Shown here: positions 1 to 5,414 of the stretch, in pieces
Numbering within the stretch: position 1 is the first letter of the stretch
How the letters are laid out: every line of letters begins with the position of its first letter
Origin: Treponema sp.
Lineage (GTDB): Bacteria; Spirochaetota; Spirochaetia; Treponematales; Treponemataceae
Reading direction: 5' to 3'
Assembly (NCBI GenBank): GCA_012799545.1
Contig: JAAZLA010000092.1
Coordinates: 1 to 5,415, forward strand
DNA: 5,415 nt
Notes under the pieces: model-generated
Seen by the model: the letters and a program-made list of their open reading frames with translations, nothing else
Told to the model about the DNA's origin: nothing
The model's database searches: none
Program-made: the position numbers and the translations under genes

Positions 1-1
1 C

Positions 2-1195
2 CAAGATATATTGGATTTTGAACCGCATCTTATCCGAAACGATGTGGAACAATTTTCATTTATGGATTTTACCAAGGTGCATGAAATTATTGGCAGGGGA
101 GAAATGTCGACTAAGGCTTTTCTCAATGCAAAACCTGAAATTGTTCATGGGAATTTTCCGCCCGATGGAGATGTAGGCTTTCAATCATTGCGCTCCGAAA
201 GACAAAAATCTGCAGCGCTTTTTATCGAGGAAATACAAAGGGGGCGTAAACCGAAAAGCAATCTCCCCTATCTTGGTCTTAAAATACGGCCGAACGTAGC
301 GGTTATTGACTTTCCAGAATTTCTTCTTGCGCCCGAGCCAACAATCGGTGCCTATGCTTTTTTTGACTTTGGACCTTTTTTTACACGAGCTGGCGCTCAC
401 TCAAATATTTTCGATTCCTTTGGTGGCGATTTTTTTAGCTCCCTTCACTTTTCTTCTGGCTTTGAAACAAAACTTTCATACAGCTACAGAAGTCCCTACG
501 GCGATCTAAACCAAGCGAGCCATTATATCGCTCTTGGTCTTTCATGGACTTTTTCTCCGCTCAAACAAGTTTTTTTCAAACCGCTTTTTACCGCAGAACT
601 TTTAAGCGACGCGGATTTTCGGAAAAATGCTTTATTTTCTCAGCTCAGTTTTTCTCTATTCAATACAAAAGACAAGCCGTATCAGTTTTCCATCGAGCCT
701 TCAGTTTTTTACAACACCGCAAAGCTTTCTCCAGAATTCACCAAAAATAATCTCGGCCTCGCGCTCTCTTTTTTTAGCAAGGTCCATCCATTTTCCAAGC
801 TTGGGTTTTCCCTCACACAACTGATGCGCTACACCCCCTTCGCAGAAGAGGCAGCACTCTTTTACAACGACGGCTTTCGAGCTATCTATGATTATTCTTC
901 ACAAGCCAATAAAAACTCTATCGCCTTAAGTCAATTAAATCTTTATTGGTACACAAAAAACACAGGCTTTACCGCTATGGAAACCTTCAAGCTCGAAGCA
1001 CTCTCTCTCGGACTTTTTACAGATGCCCTCTACGATTTTAGCTTTCAAAACCACCCCTTGTTCATTGTCGGGCTTTTTTCAAAACAAGAAATATCGCTCG
1101 CTGGGCTTTCTTCTTTTAACCTTGAAACCTATGTCGGTTGGGACTTTGAACACGCAGAGCCTAAAGCAAGCCTTCGTTTTGTTTCACAGTTTTAA
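2..1195 (+). CDS. C-terminal outer-membrane beta-barrel of a surface protein (5'-truncated)
   Basis: The reading frame is open from the left edge (codons CAA, GAT, ATA precede a TTG at 11), so the gene almost certainly begins outside the window; no start or signal peptide can be assigned. The first ~110 visible residues are mixed and contain a Pro/Leu-rich stretch (RKPKSNLPYL) before the barrel. From about residue 113 on the protein is built of alternating aromatic/hydrophobic segments of 9-12 residues separated by short polar turns (for example GAYAFFDFG, FETKLSYSYRS, YIALGLSWTF, YQFSIEPSVFYN, SLETYVGW-like strands near the end), as in a transmembrane beta-barrel. It ends ...SLRFVSQF, a terminal Phe with alternating hydrophobics, the usual BAM-recognition signature. 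Role and family are not recognised. The linker loosely resembles that between TolB/WD40-like propellers and barrels in some fusion proteins, which is only a guess. It is Phe-rich, encoded by many TTT codons, with several T7 runs. No clear terminator follows. Confidence 0.72.
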   Translation, partial: QDILDFEPHLIRNDVEQFSFMDFTKVHEIIGRGEMSTKAFLNAKPEIVHGNFPPDGDVGFQSLRSERQKSAALFIEEIQRGRKPKSNLPYLGLKIRPNVAVIDFPEFLLAPEPTIGAYAFFDFGPFFTRAGAHSNIFDSFGGDFFSSLHFSSGFETKLSYSYRSPYGDLNQASHYIALGLSWTFSPLKQVFFKPLFTAELLSDADFRKNALFSQLSFSLFNTKDKPYQFSIEPSVFYNTAKLSPEFTKNNLGLALSFFSKVHPFSKLGFSLTQLMRYTPFAEEAALFYNDGFRAIYDYSSQANKNSIALSQLNLYWYTKNTGFTAMETFKLEALSLGLFTDALYDFSFQNHPLFIVGLFSKQEISLAGLSSFNLETYVGWDFEHAEPKASLRFVSQF

Positions 1196-1231
1196 TCCCA
1201 GATTTTTCACTTAAAAAAGACAAAAAACAAC

Positions 1232-1260
1232 TTGACAATGCGATAGACTAGTGCTATATT
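1232..1260 (+). promoter_or_regulatory. Strong sigma-70 promoter of trpB
   Basis: A perfect -35 TTGACA (1232-1237) is followed by a 17-bp spacer and the -10 TATATT (1255-1260), five of six matches to consensus. Transcription would start near 1267, giving a leader of about 67 nt before the trpB ATG. This start lies downstream of the TTG at 1259 that could extend the trpB frame, so that longer start cannot be translated from this promoter. It separates trpB from the barrel gene upstream. Confidence 0.75.
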
Positions 1261-1271
1261 GTTACTGTCAA
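1232..1271. promoter_or_regulatory. Candidate operator: nested dyads over the trpB promoter
   Basis: Two symmetries overlap the promoter. The first is an imperfect palindrome at 1243-1257, ATAG-ACTAGT-GCTAT, centred on ACTAGT (1247-1252) with one extra base in the right arm; it runs into the -10. The second pairs the -35 TTGACA (1232-1237) with TGTCAA (1266-1271) next to the probable transcription start. ACTAGT/CTAG is the core of the E. coli trp operator, so a TrpR-like repressor is one possibility, but the second half-site of a classical trp operator is not obvious. No regulator gene is in the window. Regulation is inferred, not shown. Confidence 0.35.
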
Positions 1272-1321
1272 TAGAAACAAGGCGGATTTTTATACAAGCT
1301 AAGATTTCTAAATACACCGAT

Positions 1322-1327
1322 AAGGAA
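1322..1327 (+). promoter_or_regulatory. Ribosome binding site fixing the trpB start
   Basis: AAGGAA lies 6 nt before the ATG at 1334, a normal Shine-Dalgarno distance. The protein from this ATG begins MSYLKQHPTEDGYFGEYGG, which lines up with the usual TrpB N-terminus (GYFGxxGGxFVPE), whereas the 25 upstream in-frame codons show no family similarity. Confidence 0.8.
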
Positions 1328-1333
1328 AAGAAA

Positions 1334-2539
1334 ATGAGTTACTTAAAACAACACCCAACTGAAGATGGCTATTTTGGCGAATACGGTGGATCCTTCGTTC
1401 CACCAGAACTACAAAGCGAAATGGATAAGATTACCGAGGCCTATTTTTCCATAAGTAAAAGCCACGAATTTATCTCCGAGCTTCGATCGATTCGCAAGCA
1501 TTATCAAGGCCGACCGACCCCCGTTTACTTTTGCAAGCGCTTGAGCGAAATCTACGGAGGAAGAATTTATCTTAAAAGAGAAGATCTCAATCACACAGGG
1601 GCACACAAGCTCAACCACTGTATGGGCGAAGGTCTCCTTGCAAAATATCTTGGCAAGAAAAAACTCATAGCAGAAACGGGAGCCGGTCAGCACGGAGTTG
1701 CCCTTGCCACCGCCGCCGCTTATTTTGGCCTCGAATGCGAAATTCACATGGGTGAAGTAGATATTGCCAAAGAGTATCCCAATGTTGTGCGTATGAAATT
1801 GCTCGGTGCCACGGTTGTACCTGTCAGCCACGGGCTTAAATCCCTAAAAGAAGCGGTTGACTCAGCCTTTGAAGCCTACCTCAAAGACCCAATCAATACC
1901 ATTTACTGCATTGGTTCTGTAGTTGGTCCCCACCCCTTCCCCATGATGGTACGTGACTTCCAACACGTTGTCGGCGTTGAAGCACGCGAGCAATTCCTCG
2001 AAATGACCGGCGAGCTACCCGATGCAGTCGCAGCCTGTGTTGGCGGCGGCTCTAACGCAATGGGTATTTTTTCAGGCTTCCTCGACGATGCAGAAGTTTC
2101 GCTCTTTGGCGTTGAACCCGGCGGGCGCTCTCTCAAAATGGGCGACCATGCCGCAAGTATGTCATACGGAAAACCAGGCATCTTACATGGTTTCAAAAGC
2201 TATCTTTTACAAGACGAAAAAGGGGAGCCGGCACCTGTGTATTCTATTGCATCAGGTTTAGATTATCCTGGAAGTGGACCAGAACATTGTATGCTCAAGG
2301 ATAAAAAACGCGTTCATTACGAAATTGCAAATGACAAAGAAACCCTCGAAGCTTTTTACAAACTCTGTCGCTACGAAGGCATTATTCCTGCACTTGAAAG
2401 TGCACACGCCGTTGCCTTTGCAATGCGCCATGCACAAAAAAATAGACAAAAATCGATTCTCGTAAACCTCTCTGGACGTGGAGACAAAGACATCGATTTT
2501 ATCATTGAAAAATACGGGGCAGGAGATGAATTCTTCTAG
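1334..2539 (+). CDS. trpB: Tryptophan synthase beta chain (TrpB)
   Basis: PLP enzyme that condenses indole with L-serine to L-tryptophan in the cytoplasm, normally as an alpha2beta2 complex with TrpA. The 401-aa product has normal TrpB length and all main motifs: GYFGEYGGSFVPPEL (12-26), RPTPVY (60-65), KREDLNHTGAHK with the PLP lysine K92, ETGAGQHG with catalytic-type E114, GSVVGPHPFP (194-203), the phosphate loop GGGSNA (237-242), LDYPGSGPEH (309-318, D310 matching Salmonella D305), E355 and LSGRGDKD (379-386, S380 by the PLP pyridine). It is the TrpB1 type, not the longer TrpB2. Differences from textbook TrpB include K146 where Salmonella has R141, and HCMGEG (95-100) where NALGQA-like sequence is common. 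K172 aligns with Salmonella K167, which contacts TrpA. The protein has no tryptophan residue. No trpA or other trp gene flanks it; a barrel gene lies before and a thioesterase after. It has its own promoter. Confidence 0.96.
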   Translation: MSYLKQHPTEDGYFGEYGGSFVPPELQSEMDKITEAYFSISKSHEFISELRSIRKHYQGRPTPVYFCKRLSEIYGGRIYLKREDLNHTGAHKLNHCMGEGLLAKYLGKKKLIAETGAGQHGVALATAAAYFGLECEIHMGEVDIAKEYPNVVRMKLLGATVVPVSHGLKSLKEAVDSAFEAYLKDPINTIYCIGSVVGPHPFPMMVRDFQHVVGVEAREQFLEMTGELPDAVAACVGGGSNAMGIFSGFLDDAEVSLFGVEPGGRSLKMGDHAASMSYGKPGILHGFKSYLLQDEKGEPAPVYSIASGLDYPGSGPEHCMLKDKKRVHYEIANDKETLEAFYKLCRYEGIIPALESAHAVAFAMRHAQKNRQKSILVNLSGRGDKDIDFIIEKYGAGDEFF

Positions 2540-2554
2540 AAGATTTTTCTAGAT
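2535..2554. repeat. Inverted repeat at the trpB stop codon
   Basis: TCTAGAA (2535-2541) and TTCTAGA (2548-2554) form a perfect 7-bp stem with a 6-nt loop, overlapping the trpB TAG. The stem is A/T-rich and is followed by ATAATGCT rather than a run of T, so it is a poor intrinsic terminator. It could be a weak 3'-end structure or part of the control region of the thioesterase gene. Confidence 0.4.
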
Positions 2555-2581
2555 AATGCTATGCTCGTACCATGGTAGAAG

Positions 2582-2613
2582 CTTGCAAATAAGACGCCCT
2601 TTTTATTTGCAAG
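2582..2613. promoter_or_regulatory. Perfect 11-bp inverted repeat in the thioesterase leader
   Basis: CTTGCAAATAA (2582-2592) is exactly complementary to TTATTTGCAAG (2603-2613) around a 10-nt loop (2593-2602). It sits 8 nt before the Shine-Dalgarno of the next gene. No T-run follows the right arm, so it is not a standard terminator. It may be an operator for a dimeric repressor or an RNA hairpin affecting translation or mRNA stability. The symmetry is directly visible; the function is unknown. Confidence 0.55.
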
Positions 2614-2621
2614 TACAAGAT

Positions 2622-2627
2622 AAGGAG
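2622..2627 (+). promoter_or_regulatory. Ribosome binding site fixing the thioesterase start
   Basis: AAGGAG lies 9 nt before the ATG at 2637. It decides between this start and an in-frame ATG at 2556, which would add 27 residues encoded by the inverted-repeat region and lacks a comparable site. Confidence 0.8.
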
Positions 2628-2636
2628 ATTATCGAT

Positions 2637-2996
2637 ATGGATACATTTACCATGGTGCGCTCGGAGCACTTAAATCATTATGGAAAATTATTTGGCGGAC
2701 AACTACTCAAATGGGTAGATGAATTTTCTTGGCTTGCCGCTAAACGAGAGTATAAAAAAAACAACCTCGTTACCCGAGCAATGGAAAATATAGAGTTTCA
2801 TCACATGGTTCCCAACGGTGCTATTTTACGCTTTCATCTAGAAAAAATAAAACGAGGCACAACTTCCCTTGTCTATTCGGTCGATGTTTACTCTGAAGAC
2901 CTTGCAGGAAACCCAGAAAAACATATTTTCTCTAACCGAGTTACCCTTGTCGCTGTTGATGAACATGGCAAAAAAACACCGCTCATCGGTGAATAG
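2637..2996 (+). CDS. Acyl-CoA thioesterase, single hotdog domain (YciA/BACH-like)
   Basis: Probable cytoplasmic hydrolase of acyl-CoA thioesters to free acid and CoA; the chain-length preference cannot be read from sequence. The 119-aa protein is one hotdog domain. The family signature is clear near the N-terminus: LNHYGKLFGGQLLKWVDE (12-29), with N13 and the catalytic-type Asp D28. After the long central helix come VT (45-46), the strand EFHHMVPNG (53-61), GTTS (74-77) and the last strand NRVTLVAVDEHGK. The family's common G-D pair after the central strand is G61-A62 here. It is slightly shorter than YciA (about 130 aa), so it should be a bare domain acting as an oligomer. The start at 2637 is chosen from the AAGGAG. 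It is separated from trpB by 97 nt containing two inverted repeats, so control may be independent; only weak -10-like sequences (GATAAT at 2552, TATGCT at 2560) are visible. It converges on the UDG-like gene. Confidence 0.88.
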   Translation: MDTFTMVRSEHLNHYGKLFGGQLLKWVDEFSWLAAKREYKKNNLVTRAMENIEFHHMVPNGAILRFHLEKIKRGTTSLVYSVDVYSEDLAGNPEKHIFSNRVTLVAVDEHGKKTPLIGE

Positions 2997-3007
2997 TTTC
3001 AAACCCA

Positions 3008-3048
3008 GATAAAAAAATAAGTAATTCTATTTTTCGAGGATTTTTATC
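3008..3048. terminator. Possible weak bidirectional terminator between convergent genes
   Basis: GATAAAAA (3008-3015) pairs perfectly with TTTTTATC (3041-3048), and inside it AAAAATA (3013-3019) can pair with TATTTTT (3028-3034) over an 8-nt loop; the two pairings share bases and exclude each other in part. T-runs lie at 3030-3034 and 3041-3045 for plus-strand transcripts and an A-run (3011-3017) serves the minus strand. The stems have almost no G/C, so termination would be weak. The outer arm overlaps the stop codon of the minus-strand gene (3047-3049). Confidence 0.35.
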
Positions 3049-3796
3049 AGCTCAAAAAATCTACAGCAAGGCGATTAAAATGCTTTTTTCCTAGGGCTAC
3101 TAGATTTTCTTCGAGACTGAGTTCCACAGACCAATTCGCTTTTAAATCAATAGAAAAACGATTCATAGAAAAATGCTGAAAAAGATATATTTCATCGTTT
3201 TTGCTTGAAACTATCTTTGAAAAATAATCTTCGAAGATGCCTTTTTTCTTTAGCTCTCCATAACCCACAATCCAAAGCGGGCAGACTAAGGCAGACTGCA
3301 AGTCCAAGGTCGCCCCTGCCATCCACTTTTGGCTTTCACTCAAAAGTTTTTTTGCTTCTTCCTGCACTTCAGGTTTCAATAAAGCAACAAGCAATGCAAG
3401 CTCTTTTGTTTTTGCGGTATGCACTGGACTTTTATTTAAGATAAGTAGATTTTCGCTAAAATGAATTCCCAGCTCTGGATTTTTCCTAAAAAAACCTTCG
3501 GCAAGCTTTCCAGCCTGCCCCACGAGATAGGCTTTGTTTTTTTCACGTTGTTCATCCTTCCCCGGATTGTCGCTTACAAGGATGAGTTTTATATCACTTT
3601 GCTTCGTAACTGTATCAAGTTTTGTGTTATAAACTACGGGATTTTCTATGGGATATTCTGGAACAGCATCTTTTATGGCAAGGGCCTTTTGTGCTTGAGG
3701 AAAACCAAGGGAGAGCGCTTTTGCATTCCACTCCGTACATTTTTTTCTAAAGCTTTCTCGAAATGCTTCAAAGGCTTGCCACTGTAGCTTCGTCAT
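3047..3796 (-). CDS. Divergent uracil-DNA glycosylase superfamily protein
   Basis: Probable soluble cytoplasmic protein of 249 aa without signal or membrane segment. The UDG fold is suggested by motif order. A beta-strand leads into SDNPGKDEQ (75-83), comparable to motif 1 of the superfamily (GINPG in MUG, GMNPG in SMUG, GEAPG in family 4), with N77 in the catalytic-type position. It is followed by YLVGQAGKLAEGFF (90-103), like the VGxAGxLL segment of family 4/5. Then LLILNKSPVHTAKT (117-130) corresponds to the region carrying NVVKCRP in relatives, and QHFSMN (207-212) resembles the HPSPxN motif 2, with H208. No Cys cluster for a 4Fe-4S centre is present (only C20 and C172). If active it would excise uracil or another damaged base; activity is not established. 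The first ~65 residues are not recognised. It begins 14 nt after pheS with only a weak AGG (3806-3808), suggesting co-transcription and possibly coupled translation. Confidence 0.66.
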   Translation of the reverse strand: MTKLQWQAFEAFRESFRKKCTEWNAKALSLGFPQAQKALAIKDAVPEYPIENPVVYNTKLDTVTKQSDIKLILVSDNPGKDEQREKNKAYLVGQAGKLAEGFFRKNPELGIHFSENLLILNKSPVHTAKTKELALLVALLKPEVQEEAKKLLSESQKWMAGATLDLQSALVCPLWIVGYGELKKKGIFEDYFSKIVSSKNDEIYLFQHFSMNRFSIDLKANWSVELSLEENLVALGKKHFNRLAVDFLS

Positions 3797-3810
3797 TTTA
3801 TACGCCTAGC

Positions 3811-5358
3811 TTATCTTCGCAGCCGAACTTGTTCTATATCGTTACTAAATAATTCTCGCAAGTCGTTTAAGCCCAATGCCATGAGCGCCATTCTGTCAAT
3901 GCCGATTCCCCAGGCAAGCACTGGCACATCGATACCCATGGGTTTTGTAACCTCAGGTCTAAAGATACCAGAACCACCAAGTTCAAACCAGCCGAGCACG
4001 GGATGTTTTATATGCACCTCTATAGAAGGTTCAGTAAAGGGAAAGTAACCTGGAACATATTTTACATCAGTTGCTCCGGCAATTTCAATCGCAAACATTT
4101 CCAAAAAGCCCAAAAGTGTTTTTAGGTTTACCTCATTTCCAAGGACAATACCTTCTGTTTGATAAAAGTCCGAAAGGTGGGTTGCATCTACCTTGTCATA
4201 GCGAAAACAGCGTGCTATACCAAAATACTTTCCTGGGATTTTTGCCTTTGCAAGCTGATGGGCAGAAAGAACGGTTCCCTGACTTCGCAAGATAAGGCGG
4301 CGGGTAAAATCTCTGTCAAAGGCATAATTCCAACCTCGGCTTCCTGTATTACCGCCGTCAGTATGGGCTTGTGCAACATTCGTTAAAAAAGGCTCTTCTA
4401 TACTTTTTGCATGAGTAGGATTTTTAAGAGAATAGGCATCGTGAATATCTCGGGCAGCATGGAATTGTGGCATAAAAAGCGCATCGGAGTTCCAAAACTC
4501 TGTTTCAACTAGAGGTCCGTCAAATTCTTCAAAGCCCAAGGAAGAAAGCTTGTCTTTTACGCTTTCCAAAAAGTTTACATAGGGGTTTGTTCGACCCGGA
4601 ATAAGCCTTGCTGGTGGCACAGAAATATTATAGCCTCGGAAGTTTGCATTTTTCCACTCACCTGTAGAAAGCATTTTGGGCGTTAAAGAACCTATTTCAT
4701 TACCGCTTATGCCTGCCGCATCTAAGGCAGAAAGAAGCTCCTCAACAGTATCTTTTAAACTATAAAAGACGATTTCTTTTTCGATTATTCTAAAGGCTGC
4801 ATCACTTGCACCACGTTTTTTTGCAAGCCCTGCCATAACCTCCTGCGCATCTTTTTCTAAGTCAGCGTGATTGAGTATGCCGTCAGGAGAAGCAAGGGCT
4901 TTTTCTAAAAGCTCTTTTACCATCTGCATACGAGGAGAGCTATCCTTCCCCGTTCGGCTCGCTTGTTTGGCTGCATCCATTTTGAGCACGCCTTCTTTTG
5001 AAAGAAGACCAAAGGCACTACCGACGTCTTTATTTTCTATAGAAAGCGCCTTTGCTATCTCAGGCAAACTATGACTCCCTGAAGACTTCAAAAATGCTAT
5101 TACCTTTTCTTCTGGTGTACCATTTTCAGCCCAGCTTTTTCCAAGTTCGGTTATTTCATAAAAAACAAAGGCTTCTTTTCTTACAACCGAAACAAGCTCC
5201 TTTCCACTCAACCAGGAAAAAGCTTGATTTGCATGCCCTTCTTTATAGTCCAGTTCTTTTTGCAAAAGTTCACTTGTGAGCTCTTGTCCAGGTTTGAAAG
5301 ATTTAATCACCTTTATTTCTAAGGGATGTAAGTTTTTTACAATGTTTTGAATATCCAT
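3811..5358 (-). CDS. pheS: Phenylalanyl-tRNA synthetase alpha subunit, archaeal/eukaryotic type
   Basis: Catalytic subunit of the cytoplasmic alpha2beta2 enzyme that charges tRNA-Phe. The 515-aa product matches the archaeal/cytosolic type, not the ~340-aa bacterial PheS. Residues 1 to about 200 form winged-helix-like modules (the first, about 10-78, contains HPLEIKVIKSF and ELVSVVRKEAFVFYEIT; a second begins near 83), as in FARSA. The class II core starts with ARLIPGRTNPY (250-260), motif 1 around 261-282 ending in GP, and FMPQFHAARDIHDAY (295-309). Motif 2 is YFGIARCFRYD to HLSDFYQTEG (378-403, R383, E402). FPFTEPSIEV (439-448) forms part of the Phe pocket. Motif 3 is in LAWGIGIDRMAL (481-492, R489), followed by the typical end LNDLRELFSNDIE. 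The ATG has GAGG (5365-5368) 6 nt upstream. pheT is not in the window; anything upstream of pheS lies beyond the right edge. It is followed by the UDG-like gene. Confidence 0.95.
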   Translation of the reverse strand: MDIQNIVKNLHPLEIKVIKSFKPGQELTSELLQKELDYKEGHANQAFSWLSGKELVSVVRKEAFVFYEITELGKSWAENGTPEEKVIAFLKSSGSHSLPEIAKALSIENKDVGSAFGLLSKEGVLKMDAAKQASRTGKDSSPRMQMVKELLEKALASPDGILNHADLEKDAQEVMAGLAKKRGASDAAFRIIEKEIVFYSLKDTVEELLSALDAAGISGNEIGSLTPKMLSTGEWKNANFRGYNISVPPARLIPGRTNPYVNFLESVKDKLSSLGFEEFDGPLVETEFWNSDALFMPQFHAARDIHDAYSLKNPTHAKSIEEPFLTNVAQAHTDGGNTGSRGWNYAFDRDFTRRLILRSQGTVLSAHQLAKAKIPGKYFGIARCFRYDKVDATHLSDFYQTEGIVLGNEVNLKTLLGFLEMFAIEIAGATDVKYVPGYFPFTEPSIEVHIKHPVLGWFELGGSGIFRPEVTKPMGIDVPVLAWGIGIDRMALMALGLNDLRELFSNDIEQVRLRR

Positions 5359-5364
5359 AATAAG

Positions 5365-5368
5365 CCTC
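5365..5368 (-). promoter_or_regulatory. Ribosome binding site of pheS
   Basis: On the minus strand CTGAGGC places GAGG 6 nt before the ATG at 5358, supporting this start. No other in-frame start is needed for a full-length archaeal-type alpha subunit. Confidence 0.7.
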
Positions 5369-5385
5369 AGTTTTATTTAAAATTC

Positions 5386-5414
5386 AGTATACCGTTCTAT
5401 TTTAATAACATGAA
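5386..5414 (-). promoter_or_regulatory. Probable pheS promoter
   Basis: On the minus strand a -10 TATACT (5386-5391, five of six matches) is preceded by a 17-bp spacer and TTCATG (5409-5414), only three of six matches to the -35. Transcription would start near 5379, giving a leader of about 20 nt, too short for an attenuator or T-box. The right edge cuts off any further upstream control. Confidence 0.5.

Noticed and set aside
1196..1231. An intrinsic terminator after the barrel gene.
   Set aside because: Only a 5-bp T/A pairing (1203-1207 with the A-run at 1213-1218) is visible, with no G/C stem and no T-run after it.
1259..1333. A longer trpB start at TTG 1259 adding 25 residues.
   Set aside because: The predicted transcription start lies downstream of it, it overlaps the -10 box, and the 25 residues have no TrpB similarity; the ATG at 1334 has a good ribosome site.
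1267..1333. A leader-peptide attenuator, T-box or Trp riboswitch before trpB.
   Set aside because: The leader is only about 67 nt, with no Trp-codon-rich small ORF, no T-box motif and no terminator hairpin.
1409..1831. A 140-codon open frame on the minus strand opposite trpB.
   Set aside because: It lies wholly inside a well-supported trpB, has no recognisable motif and is best explained as a shadow of trpB codon use.
2552..2565. A clear promoter for the thioesterase gene.
   Set aside because: GATAAT and TATGCT resemble -10 boxes but no acceptable -35 lies 16-18 bp upstream, so it is mentioned only as weak evidence.
2556..2636. A longer thioesterase start at ATG 2556.
   Set aside because: The extra 27 residues are encoded by the inverted-repeat leader and do not look like a hotdog N-terminus; AAGGAG at 2622-2627 supports the ATG at 2637.
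3047..3796. Calling this gene a defined UDG family (for example family 4 with an Fe-S cluster).
   Set aside because: Only two Cys residues are present and motif 1 and motif 2 do not match any single family, so only the superfamily is proposed.
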